This document shows, one piece after another, positions 1 to 8,666 of a DNA stretch of 64,000 bases (position 1 is its first letter; the number at the start of each line of letters is the position of its first letter). Origin of the DNA: Promethearchaeota archaeon (lineage in GTDB: Archaea > Asgardarchaeota > Lokiarchaeia > Sigyniarchaeales > SOKP01); assembly GCA_019057865.1 (NCBI GenBank), contig JAHLWP010000001.1, positions 62,001 to 126,000 of the forward strand. The letters are read 5' to 3'. Position numbers and translations under genes: made by a program. The notes beneath the pieces are model-generated. The model ran no database searches. It had not been told where the DNA came from and saw only the letters and a list, made by a program, of their open reading frames with translations.

Positions 1-897
1 AAAATTAGCATCTGAAGGTAGTACAGAAATTCCAGGATATTTATTTAGTTCCTCAGTTAATCTCTCTCTTTCTTCTATAATCTTTTCATTTTGTTCATAT
101 ATTTTATTTCTATGCTTAATACATGATAATGCTGCAACTTGTCCTAAATAATTTGTATTATAAGGTAATTTAACTCTATTCATTTCTTTAATGATATTAG
201 GATCTGCTAAAGCATATCCAATTCTTAAAGATGCAAGTGAGAAACTTTTTGAAAAGGTACGATTAACTATTAAATTTTTAACTTTTTTTAACAATGGTAA
301 GCATGTTTCATCTGAGAAATCAGCATAGGCTTCATCTACAACAACGATACCTGGAAAACTCCCACAGAGTTTTAATATTGTCGCATTACCAAATGATTTA
401 CCATTAGGATTGTTAGGTGAATTAATAAATAATAATTTTCCTTTTGCTGAAAAAGCAGATTCTGGTATTGAAAAATCATTATTTAATTTTATTTCATTAA
501 TTTTTGCATTATAAAGCGTAGCTAATACCTTATATAACCCATATGTTGGATAAAAAATAACAATTTCATCACCAGGGTCAAGAAATACCTTAAAAATAAC
601 ATCTAAAATCTCATCAGAACCATTACCAATAAAAATTGAATTTCTATTTGTTAAAGTATCTTTATCACTTAATAACACAGATAAAACCATCTTTCGAAGT
701 TCAAATGATGTTGGATCGGGATAAAGTCTGATATTTTCATTTATAGATTTTTTAATATCATCTAAAATTTCCGGAAGAGGTGGATAGGGGTTTTCATTTG
801 TATTTAATATAACCCAACCGTCATCAGTGGGTTGGTCTTCGGTTTCATAAGCAGAATAATTCTTAAGATTCGTTCTTACTAATTCATTTAAATCCAT
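1..897 (-). CDS. hisC: Histidinol-phosphate aminotransferase, partial at window edge
   Basis: This is a PLP-dependent class I/II aminotransferase of the HisC type, which converts histidinol phosphate and 2-oxoglutarate in histidine synthesis. Reading the minus strand from the ATG at 897 gives 299 codons without a stop, running off the window. The ORF track misses it because it has no stop here. Visible family features are the N-terminal NENPYPP segment, the GNGSDEILD loop, the INSPNNPNGK segment, VVDEAYADF, and the PLP-lysine segment TFSKSFSLA followed by LRIGYA. The C-terminal roughly 60 residues lie outside. An AAAGGG element precedes the start. HisC versus another Ib aminotransferase cannot be settled without the rest of the his locus. 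Confidence 0.85.
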   Translation of the reverse strand, partial: MDLNELVRTNLKNYSAYETEDQPTDDGWVILNTNENPYPPLPEILDDIKKSINENIRLYPDPTSFELRKMVLSVLLSDKDTLTNRNSIFIGNGSDEILDVIFKVFLDPGDEIVIFYPTYGLYKVLATLYNAKINEIKLNNDFSIPESAFSAKGKLLFINSPNNPNGKSFGNATILKLCGSFPGIVVVDEAYADFSDETCLPLLKKVKNLIVNRTFSKSFSLASLRIGYALADPNIIKEMNRVKLPYNTNYLGQVAALSCIKHRNKIYEQNEKIIEERERLTEELNKYPGISVLPSDANF

Positions 898-1009
898 ATT
901 TATTACCCTTTGAAAATTTTGATTTCTTTTGAGAATATCTTAATAATTCAATAATTTATGCAAGAGAATAATATAATTTAATTTTTGTCTTTTGTTCTCT
1001 CTTAATCTT

Positions 1010-1975
1010 TCATTCAAAATATTCTTCTATTTTGTCATCCATGTTTAATATCAGAGCAATAGTTTGAGAAAGTTCATTATCAGAAATGTTGTCTTTATTA
1101 GATAATTTTCTCGCAAGTTCTTGATATTTTTTTTTTATTAAGGGAGATGATAAATTAGTGAGTTTTTGAGTAAAAGAATAAAGATTTAAATAAGCTTCAT
1201 TATAATCTCCTTCTTTTAGAGATTTATTTCCTAATTGATTTACTGCTTCTGTTAATAGTGTTTTAACTTTATTTAAGAAAAAATTTAACTTGATTTTTGT
1301 GTCTTCTATTTTTTTTCTTAAAATTTTCGCTTCATTCCTATACTTGATGGATCCATCATTATCTTTAACATTTTCAGAAATTTCAATTAATTTTTCAATT
1401 ATAGTTAATTTTTGAAAATAATTATTTACCCTTTTTAATCTGGAAATTAAATAGGCTCTCTCTTTGATCAAATTTAGTTTTGACTGTTCAGATGCTTCTC
1501 TTTTTTGTGAGGAGATCGACTTTAAAATTTTTTTAATACTAAAATCTTTGATTGATCCCGAACCAGATTCTCCTAGTAATTGTTTTTTTGAATGAATTAG
1601 ATCGGTTAACGGCTGATCTAAAATTAAAAACTCATTTACATCAGCACGCCATTCAATAAATAATTCTTTATGGTTTAGAATGATCTTAATAATCTTTGGA
1701 AAAAGTCTTTTTAGGAGTTTGTAATCTTCTTTGTTGGCAATTATTACTAAGTCTGAATTTGTCTCTGGAACTAATAATGTAAATATAATATAATCTCCTA
1801 ATTCAATCGTTCTTAATTCTTTTGAGCCCTCAAGTAAAATTTCTGAAATATATGATTTTATTGCAGAAAAGAAAGCACCGAACATTTCCATCTTTCCATC
1901 ACTAACATCTTGAAAGGTTTTATTATAAAGAACTAGCCCAGACTCTCTTTGATAAAGAATTAAGGAATAAATCAC
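1010..1975 (-). CDS. Longin-like domain protein with helical C-terminal half
   Basis: A 321-residue protein. The first roughly 100 residues (start IYSLILYQRESGLVLY, then a helix, then further strands) have the alternating strand-helix pattern of the longin/roadblock-like domains that are abundant in Asgard archaea. Such domains often act as platforms for small GTPases. Residues 150-321 are Lys/Glu-rich and helical, with probable coiled coils and a TPR-like helical hairpin near 245-300. No signal peptide or membrane segment is seen, so it is probably cytoplasmic. It lies downstream of and codirectional with the gelsolin-side intergenic region, but it shares no operon. The function is inferred from fold-like pattern only, and the exact family is unknown. 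Confidence 0.6.
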   Translation of the reverse strand: MIYSLILYQRESGLVLYNKTFQDVSDGKMEMFGAFFSAIKSYISEILLEGSKELRTIELGDYIIFTLLVPETNSDLVIIANKEDYKLLKRLFPKIIKIILNHKELFIEWRADVNEFLILDQPLTDLIHSKKQLLGESGSGSIKDFSIKKILKSISSQKREASEQSKLNLIKERAYLISRLKRVNNYFQKLTIIEKLIEISENVKDNDGSIKYRNEAKILRKKIEDTKIKLNFFLNKVKTLLTEAVNQLGNKSLKEGDYNEAYLNLYSFTQKLTNLSSPLIKKKYQELARKLSNKDNISDNELSQTIALILNMDDKIEEYFE

Positions 1976-2243
1976 GCTTAGATTTAAATGAAAATATAAA
2001 TAAAAATTTTTTTAAATTAGTTTTTGTTTTATATACGACAAAAGAATTGAATTTTAAGATTTCTTTCGCTTCTAAATTAGATTAGTAAAAACTTAGAAAA
2101 ATTGAAAAAAAAAACATTTTAAAATTTATATTTCTTAATTATGATTGAAAATTCGCTTAATGAAAACTCAATTTTTAAATTTATTAAAACTATTAATTTT
2201 ATATTAAGATAGTAACAACTAAAATACCTATAATTAAAGAGAG

Positions 2244-3095
2244 GTGTTCGCGGCGCCAAGTTTTGGGCTAATGTTCAACGTAGAGGAGGGAGGGGTAAGC
2301 ACTCCTATTGAATGGTCAAAAGAAAGTCTTACAGATGATCGTTCTGTTATAGTTTTAGACGAATCAAGTCAAGCGATTTGGTTATGGCATGGAGCAAAAC
2401 AAGGATTAGTAGCACGCCGAACTGCTTTAAGACAAGCTGAATCACTTAAGGGTCATGGTTATACAATGGGAAAAATCATTCTTGGACGAGACATAAAAAA
2501 TATATATGAAATCGATCAAAGGAAAATTGGTAGGGATCCAGATACAGACAAATTAAATACAGAATTTCAGAATGTATTTAATAGAAAATACAGGGAATTG
2601 GATAATTTTGTTGTATCTTTTGATATGAAAGAAGTGATAATGCCTGCTCTAAAACCAGCAGTAAAAGAAGAAATTAAACCAAAAGCTGTCCCAAAACCTA
2701 AACCTGAGCCTATTATCGCACCAGCAGTTTCAAAGCCCACTACTCCAGAGAGAAAAATTCAAGTGGCTTCCGAGTATGCTGCAGAAGAGGCAATGCCTTC
2801 TATAAAACCAAAAGAAAAATTAGAACCTACTGAGTTAGTTTCAAAAATGCAACTTGTAACTGATGCCAAAGTCGCATTTGTAATTAGTGGAATAATTGAT
2901 CATTTTGCTGATGTTTGGATTTCAAAAAAAGAGGATGGTAGTTTCGCAGTTGAGGAGATGAATGGACCTATTTGTAATTTTGCCATAAGAGAAGGAGGTA
3001 AAATTAATTTCAAGTCTGGTAGTTTTTCTGGAATTGATCTAAAAGTAAAAACCGCAATTCAAAGGAAATTTATAGAACTTACAAAACTATTATAA
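2244..3095 (+). CDS. Gelsolin-like domain protein with proline-rich linker
   Basis: A 283-residue protein. Residues about 30-75 (SVIVLDESSQAIWLWHG followed by a helix rich in A, R and Q) match the core of a gelsolin/ADF repeat: a strand, then an I-x-x-W-x-G turn, then the long helix. Asgard gelsolins bind and remodel actin. Residues about 130-195 form a Pro/Lys/Glu-rich linker (KPKPEP and similar). Residues 200-283 form a second small alpha/beta domain of unknown type. The start is uncertain. The track uses GTG at 2244, which is also the end of a GAGAGGTG ribosome-binding motif; an ATG nine codons later is the alternative. A short GC-rich patch (TTCGCGGCGCC) at the start is unlike its surroundings. 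Confidence 0.6.
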   Translation: MFAAPSFGLMFNVEEGGVSTPIEWSKESLTDDRSVIVLDESSQAIWLWHGAKQGLVARRTALRQAESLKGHGYTMGKIILGRDIKNIYEIDQRKIGRDPDTDKLNTEFQNVFNRKYRELDNFVVSFDMKEVIMPALKPAVKEEIKPKAVPKPKPEPIIAPAVSKPTTPERKIQVASEYAAEEAMPSIKPKEKLEPTELVSKMQLVTDAKVAFVISGIIDHFADVWISKKEDGSFAVEEMNGPICNFAIREGGKINFKSGSFSGIDLKVKTAIQRKFIELTKLL

Positions 3096-3120
3096 TTTTT
3101 TTATTATTATTTTTTTTATA
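3096..3120 (+). terminator. T-rich transcription terminator after the gelsolin-like gene
   Basis: Immediately after the stop codon there are two T tracts (a run of seven or more and then eight) separated by an AT spacer, with no GC hairpin. Archaeal intrinsic termination is typically driven by such T tracts. The ligase promoter follows. Confidence 0.45.
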
Positions 3121-3192
3121 TAGGATTTAATACCAGTTTTTATTCTTAATTCCAATTATTTAACTATAAAATAAATCTAAAATGAATTAAAT

Positions 3193-4950
3193 ATGAAATT
3201 CAATAGGCTAGCCCAGTTATTTTCAAAATTAGAAGGTACAACAAAAAGACTTGAAATGATAGATATTCTATCAGATTTTTTCAATGAAATTAAGGAAAAG
3301 AAAGATTTTGAAGATTTAGACAAAATTATATATCTATTACAAGGACAATTGGCTCCAAATATAAAGCAGTTTCCTAAAATAGGGCTTGCAGAAAAGATGA
3401 TTAACGAAGCAGTTTCATTGCATTCAGGTATAGATAAGAAAAAAGTTAAAGAAATTTTAATTAAGAAAGGAGATGTTGGAGCTACAGCCGAATTTATTTT
3501 ATCTAAAAAGAGGACACAAAAGTCTTTATTTGATTTTGAAAGTGAAAGTACAGACTTAAAGTCTTCTTTAGAGATTTCTGAACTATATTCATCTTTAAAA
3601 AAGATTGCATTAACTGAAGGTGCCGGTTCGCATGATATAAAACTAGGAATATTAAGAGGATTAATGAGAAAATGTTCTCCATTAGAAACTAAATATTTAT
3701 TGCGAATTATCACGTCTACATTGAGAGTGGGGGTTCAATCACCTACAATAATCGAAGGTTTAGCACTTGCTTTTACAAATCTGAAAGAAAATAAAGATTT
3801 CATTGAAAGAGCTTACACATTACATCCAGATCTAGGTGAGATCTCAAAAATATTGGCAGAGAAAGGTTTAGAAGAAGTAAAAAAGATTAATATAGAATAC
3901 GGAACGCCTATTCTTAGTATGCTTGCCTCACGGGAAATCTATACTGAATTCATTAATAGATTAGGAGTCCCGTTTGTTGCTGAACACAAATTGGATGGAG
4001 AGAGACTTCAAATCCATAAAACTGGTATGAATGTAATATTATTTTCCCGACGCTTATTAGATATTTCAGAACAATATCCTGATGTCTCTGAAGTCATTAG
4101 AGAAAATATTAAAACTGAAAATGTAATAATCGAAGGAGAAGTTGTAGCAATGGATATTTTTTATGAAAAAATGCTCCCTTTTCAAGTTTTAAGCCAAAGA
4201 AGACGAAAGTATGATATTGAAAATATCGCTAAAGAAGTTCCAGTATGTTTATTTATATTTGATCTTTTAAAATTTGGTGATGAATCATATGTTGATAAAC
4301 CTCTTCCAGAACGTAGGAAAAAACTTGAAGAAATTGTTGAAGAAAGAGATGAATTAAGGCTAGTTGAATCTATACTGATAAATTCAACTGATGAATTACT
4401 CGAATTCTTTAATAAAGCTAGAGAAGAAGGAACAGAAGGAATAATGGCAAAATCAATTAAGGAAGATTCCATTTATCAAGCAGGAAATCGTGGTTATAAA
4501 TGGCTTAAGTTAAAAAGTTTAGAAGGAGGGAAATTAAAAGATACTATTGATCTAGTCCTAATTGGTGCTTTTTATGGTAAGGGTCGAAGAACAGGGGTAT
4601 ATGGAACTTATATTGGTGCAGTTTATAACCCTGAGCATGATACTTTTATAGCTTTTACTCGTTTCTTTTCAGGAATAACTGATGAGTTATCTAAATTTTT
4701 AACAAGAGATATGGAAAAATACAAGGTTGAAAAAAAACCAAAAAATGTCATTTGTGAAGATAAACCTGATGTATGGTTAAAACCAGAAGTAGTAATGGAG
4801 ATAACTGGTGATGAGATAACGATTAGTGATAAATTTGCTACTTTAGGGTATTCTATGAGATTTCCAGTTTTTGAAAGAATGCGTCCTGAGAAAGGTCCAA
4901 AAGATATAACTACCGTGAATGAGATCAAAGAATTATATGAAACGCAATAA
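3193..4950 (+). CDS. lig: ATP-dependent DNA ligase
   Basis: This is a replicative and repair DNA ligase of the archaeal/eukaryal ATP-dependent class, which seals nicks through a ligase-AMP intermediate. It is 585 residues, close to the usual archaeal size of about 550-600. It has an N-terminal DNA-binding domain (about 1-230), then the nucleotidyltransferase domain with motif I EHKLDGER and predicted catalytic Lys266. The motif III region includes FIFDLLKFGD, motif IV is EGIMAKS, motif V is YKWLKLK, and a C-terminal OB-fold follows. All expected motifs are present, so it looks functional. It is a single gene with its own short upstream region after the T-rich terminator. Confidence 0.95.
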   Translation: MKFNRLAQLFSKLEGTTKRLEMIDILSDFFNEIKEKKDFEDLDKIIYLLQGQLAPNIKQFPKIGLAEKMINEAVSLHSGIDKKKVKEILIKKGDVGATAEFILSKKRTQKSLFDFESESTDLKSSLEISELYSSLKKIALTEGAGSHDIKLGILRGLMRKCSPLETKYLLRIITSTLRVGVQSPTIIEGLALAFTNLKENKDFIERAYTLHPDLGEISKILAEKGLEEVKKINIEYGTPILSMLASREIYTEFINRLGVPFVAEHKLDGERLQIHKTGMNVILFSRRLLDISEQYPDVSEVIRENIKTENVIIEGEVVAMDIFYEKMLPFQVLSQRRRKYDIENIAKEVPVCLFIFDLLKFGDESYVDKPLPERRKKLEEIVEERDELRLVESILINSTDELLEFFNKAREEGTEGIMAKSIKEDSIYQAGNRGYKWLKLKSLEGGKLKDTIDLVLIGAFYGKGRRTGVYGTYIGAVYNPEHDTFIAFTRFFSGITDELSKFLTRDMEKYKVEKKPKNVICEDKPDVWLKPEVVMEITGDEITISDKFATLGYSMRFPVFERMRPEKGPKDITTVNEIKELYETQ

Positions 4951-4975
4951 TTTCATTATCATAATATTGAAATTT

Positions 4976-6322
4976 TTAAAAATAGATTTTAGCCCCTTTT
5001 TCTTCAAGTTTATTTAATAATATTAAGGATTTAGTTAGATTATTTTCTGATAAATACAATTCTTTTAATTTAGTGAGATATTTAAGTGATTCTGGTAAAT
5101 TATTCAATCTATTTCTAGATAAATATAAATATTGTAGAGAAGTGAGATTTCCAATTTTATCTGGAATGCTATTTAATTTATTATCACTTAAGTTCAATAC
5201 TTTTAAAGATTTTAGGGAAGTAATTTCCTCAGGAATAGCTGTTAATTCATTTTTTTCTAAATCTAATACCTTAAGAGCAGTAAGTTTTCCTATTGAACTT
5301 GGAAGGTCTCTTATTTCATTCCAACTTAAGTTAAGGTCCTCTAATGATTTGAGACAACTTAATGTTTCTGGAAGATAATGCAATTTATTATCATGTAAAT
5401 TAAATTTTCTAAGTGAAGATAGATTACCAATAGTATCTGGCAATGCTTCTATCTGATTAAGTCTTAAGTTTATTCTTTCTAATTTAGAGAGAGAACCAAT
5501 ATTTTTAGGGAGCGTCCTAAGTTCATTTTTCCAGAGTAAAAACTCCTTTAGAGAAATAAGTGATCCTATTGCTTCTGGTAACATTTTAATATTATTTACA
5601 TTTAGATTTAAACTTTCAAGTGAAGTTAAATTACCAATCCATTCTGGAAGAGCTGTTAATTGATTATATCTAAAGATTAAGGTTTTTAATGATGAAAGAT
5701 ATTTAATAGGTTCTGGAATTTCAGTTAAACCTTTAAAAATGAAATCAAGTTCGATAAATTTACAATTTTCTATTTTAAATTTAAGCCGCCAGTAGGTTTT
5801 TTTTAATAATGACAATGTAAAATAGTTGATTAAAATTTCAGCTAACTCTTTACTAGTGAAATTTTCTATTGAGTTTACTTTAGATAATTGTTCAAGGCTA
5901 ATTCTAAATTCTCTTTCTCTAATTTTTTTAACTTCACTAAGTAATATTTGCTGATTATTTTCTACCATATTTTTTATGATTTTTATTAGAGTTGTATGGA
6001 TTATGTTTAAACAAGAAGGGGATTCTTCATGAATGAGTGCCCATTTCATTGGTTCTAATGCTCTATCGATATATAGATTTTTCAATATCAATGCAGCTGA
6101 ATTTCGTACTTTTTCGCTAGAATCAGAAATTAATAAATTTTCTAAGAATCTAAAAGATTTGTTATCATCAATTTTAATTTTTTCGAGCCCTTGTATACTC
6201 TCAACTCTTAATTTATCACTTTCACTGTTGTCTATTAAAGAAATTAATAATTTGGCAGCAGAGTGCTTATCTAAATTATTTTTTAGATATTCTTTGTGAA
6301 TTTTTGAGGGAGTTAATTCCAT
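4976..6322 (-). CDS. Leucine-rich repeat protein with HEAT-like N-terminus (paralog A)
   Basis: A 448-residue protein with no signal peptide, so probably intracellular. Residues about 1-150 are helical and HEAT-like, with a recognisable ALEPMKWAL segment. Residues about 190-440 are a run of about ten 23-residue leucine-rich repeats (LxxLxxLxLxxNxLxxLPExIGxLxSL), the plant/Ras-suppressor type of LRR common in Asgard genomes. The N-terminal module and the repeats are clearly paralogous to the gene at 8667-10157, and the module recurs in the gene at 25333-26244. It is probably a protein-interaction scaffold; no partner can be read from the context. The two copies flank the AOR operon. Confidence 0.8.
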   Translation of the reverse strand: MELTPSKIHKEYLKNNLDKHSAAKLLISLIDNSESDKLRVESIQGLEKIKIDDNKSFRFLENLLISDSSEKVRNSAALILKNLYIDRALEPMKWALIHEESPSCLNIIHTTLIKIIKNMVENNQQILLSEVKKIREREFRISLEQLSKVNSIENFTSKELAEILINYFTLSLLKKTYWRLKFKIENCKFIELDFIFKGLTEIPEPIKYLSSLKTLIFRYNQLTALPEWIGNLTSLESLNLNVNNIKMLPEAIGSLISLKEFLLWKNELRTLPKNIGSLSKLERINLRLNQIEALPDTIGNLSSLRKFNLHDNKLHYLPETLSCLKSLEDLNLSWNEIRDLPSSIGKLTALKVLDLEKNELTAIPEEITSLKSLKVLNLSDNKLNSIPDKIGNLTSLQYLYLSRNRLNNLPESLKYLTKLKELYLSENNLTKSLILLNKLEEKGAKIYF

Positions 6323-6394
6323 TTTGAATTGAAAAATGAATAATTTTTTTTTATAAAATCATTTTAAGTATACTTAGAACTTTATCTATATACC

Positions 6395-8296
6395 TCAGAG
6401 ATACATCTCTAAAGACAGTTCTTTAATTTTTTCTTGCATAGGGATTCCTCTTATTTTATCCCATCCACGCTCATCATAGTAATCATCAAGTAATTGATTT
6501 GCAACTTCAGGTGTTATTATTGTTTCACCAAAAAAATCTTGGAATTTAAGGATATTTTCTCCAAATTTTAAAGGTTTAAACCATTCTTCTGGGAATTTAT
6601 CATCTTTTCGTGAAAATCCTTCTTTAATATTCATAATTTTTAATAAATTCCATGTTCTTTCAGCAGCTATTCTCAAATCATCTAATTGCATATTAAATCC
6701 AGTTACTGCATTATAAATATCGGTAACTAATTCTAAACCATAAAATCGATTCATCTGGGCTCTTGCACATAATCCTAAAGAGGTTAATACCGTGTACCAA
6801 TCTTCGGAATATCTTGTTAATCTTCCTACATTTACCACCATTTTTTTTAAGGGAGGAGTAAATAACCTTCCTATAGCAGAGTTAGGAACTCCCATTCGAT
6901 CAAAATGCATTTTAAATTTTCCTATTGACCCTCCAGCACCAAGATAGGTTGGAGAGCCCCCAGATGCAACATGAGCTCCTTTAGGGTTCACAACTTGTTC
7001 AAATTCCATAGTTCCAAGACGTAAAAGGCGAGGTTCGAAAATAATATCCAAGCCTTTTACAGTTAACATTTCGTTTTCAACTGATTTATATGTTTCAGCT
7101 AATCTTTTCCACCCATCAGCTAAGATATTTCCAAATCCTTTTCTATATACTATCATTTCTATTAATTGAACTAACGTTCGGTAATCGCTTTTCCACTCTA
7201 TTCCCGTATTCTCTTTTGTTAATATTCCTTTCTCATATAAATGAGTGCAAAACTTTAAGAGAGAGGTTATTGTTAATGAGTCTAATCCATATCTACTCAC
7301 TAAATCAAATGACTTTATAGCTTCATCATAAGTATTTAAATCATCAAGTGTGAACATTAAAAAAGGATTAATAACTGATGACGTATAATTTATCAAACCT
7401 TTAAAATTGCCTTCTTGGAGTTCAAGAATATCTTTATCACCCATAGGACATGAAGGGCATGCTATACGACGTTTCTTTAATTTTTTAAGATAAATTCTCT
7501 CACTACATTGTCTTGCCTTTTTATGCTGCCCTGAAGCCTTTAAGATCATTCCAACGGGCAAACTTCTTAACATTCCTAATTCATGCCATGATTCTCTTTG
7601 AGGATATTTCCTAATTCGTTCAAAAAGTTTTCTATATAATTGATTAAATTCTTTAGGATTTGCTATAGAAATCCCCCTACTTCCCTTCGTAACTATTGCT
7701 TTTAAATTTTTAGAACCCATAACTGCTCCAAGACCACCTCTACCAAAAGTAGATGTTTTATCAATTAAAGCCAAAGAACCATAAACTAAATTTTCACCTG
7801 CTTGGCCAATTGCTATAACTCCAGATTCAGAGTACTTCTTTTGCAAAAAATTAGTAGATTCTACGATATCTTTTCCCCAAATGTCACTCGCATCAATAAG
7901 TTCTATATGTTCGTTTAATATCACTAAATATACAAGGTCTTCAGCTTTACCAGAGATAATTATATGATCAAATCCAGAATGTTTTAAATTAAATCCAAAA
8001 CTCATACTTCCGCATGAATAGGCGATTGCCCCTGTTGTTGGGAACTTAGTTGAAGCAACTGTTCTGGAGGCACCTGGAGTGATTGTCCCAACTAAGGGAC
8101 CTGCTCCAATTATTATTACATTTTCAGACGATAATGGATCAATTTTGGGTTTAATTAAATCAGCTACGAGTTTAGTATTTATTCCAAGTCCTCCAATAAA
8201 TTGTTTAATATCATCAACATTTTGTTTAATAATAGATATTTTATCTACAGTTAAATCTATCTTAAGAATATTACCAGTATACCCTTTCCAGTCCAT
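6395..8296 (-). CDS. aor: Tungsten aldehyde ferredoxin oxidoreductase family protein
   Basis: A 633-residue member of the AOR family, whose members oxidise aldehydes or related substrates with a bis-pyranopterin tungsten cofactor and pass electrons to ferredoxin. Family features seen are the N-terminal GYTGNILKIDLT, GPLVGTITPGASR, the LGAVMGSKNLKA pterin-binding stretch, the cluster motif beginning CPSCPMGD, and the C-terminal SLGLCARA cysteine. The cluster motif is Cys280-x2-Cys283-x3-Asp287, so the usual third cysteine is aspartate. That substitution could give a three-iron or altered cluster. It overlaps the upstream ferredoxin gene by one base (TAATG), which indicates one operon and a dedicated electron acceptor. 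The substrate cannot be assigned from sequence. Confidence 0.88.
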   Translation of the reverse strand: MDWKGYTGNILKIDLTVDKISIIKQNVDDIKQFIGGLGINTKLVADLIKPKIDPLSSENVIIIGAGPLVGTITPGASRTVASTKFPTTGAIAYSCGSMSFGFNLKHSGFDHIIISGKAEDLVYLVILNEHIELIDASDIWGKDIVESTNFLQKKYSESGVIAIGQAGENLVYGSLALIDKTSTFGRGGLGAVMGSKNLKAIVTKGSRGISIANPKEFNQLYRKLFERIRKYPQRESWHELGMLRSLPVGMILKASGQHKKARQCSERIYLKKLKKRRIACPSCPMGDKDILELQEGNFKGLINYTSSVINPFLMFTLDDLNTYDEAIKSFDLVSRYGLDSLTITSLLKFCTHLYEKGILTKENTGIEWKSDYRTLVQLIEMIVYRKGFGNILADGWKRLAETYKSVENEMLTVKGLDIIFEPRLLRLGTMEFEQVVNPKGAHVASGGSPTYLGAGGSIGKFKMHFDRMGVPNSAIGRLFTPPLKKMVVNVGRLTRYSEDWYTVLTSLGLCARAQMNRFYGLELVTDIYNAVTGFNMQLDDLRIAAERTWNLLKIMNIKEGFSRKDDKFPEEWFKPLKFGENILKFQDFFGETIITPEVANQLLDDYYDERGWDKIRGIPMQEKIKELSLEMYL

Positions 8297-8541
8297 TAAT
8301 CAACAACCTCCTTATATTCCAATGCACCATAAAGACAATGTTGAGCACACTGCCCACAGTGAAGGCAACTTTCTAAAAAAGAAATTTTTGGAGATAATCC
8401 ATATTTATTTTCAATTATTATATTTGCTTCATAAGGATTAAATTGCTTTTTATTTATATAAGAGCACCATAATTGGCAAATAATACAATCTGTACACCTA
8501 TCCTCATTTACTATAATCTCAACATATTTTTTTTTTACCAA
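8296..8541 (-). CDS. Ferredoxin-like 4Fe-4S protein paired with AOR
   Basis: An 81-residue two-cluster ferredoxin with motifs CTDCIICQLWC and CLHCGQCAQHC (each C-x2-C-x2-C-x3-C). It ends in the TAATG overlap with the AOR start, so the two are translationally coupled. It probably serves as the electron-transfer subunit or partner of the AOR. The small size and missing transport signal point to a cytosolic protein. The first motif is followed by a 30-residue insert before the second, as in HycB/NuoI-like small subunits. Confidence 0.85.
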   Translation of the reverse strand: MVKKKYVEIIVNEDRCTDCIICQLWCSYINKKQFNPYEANIIIENKYGLSPKISFLESCLHCGQCAQHCLYGALEYKEVVD

Positions 8542-8666
8542 GATGATTCAAATCTTAAAAGGTATTAAGGATTTTATATATTAATTGAAAAAATTGAAAT
8601 AATGAATTATAATTAAATTTTTATGCTTATAAAATTTTATTTTAGCCAATATTTAAGTAAATTAAA

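Noticed and set aside
3177-3713. Minus-strand ORF opposite the DNA ligase (178 residues)
   Set aside because: It is antisense to an intact ligase and has no family pattern; a shadow ORF like many others in the track.
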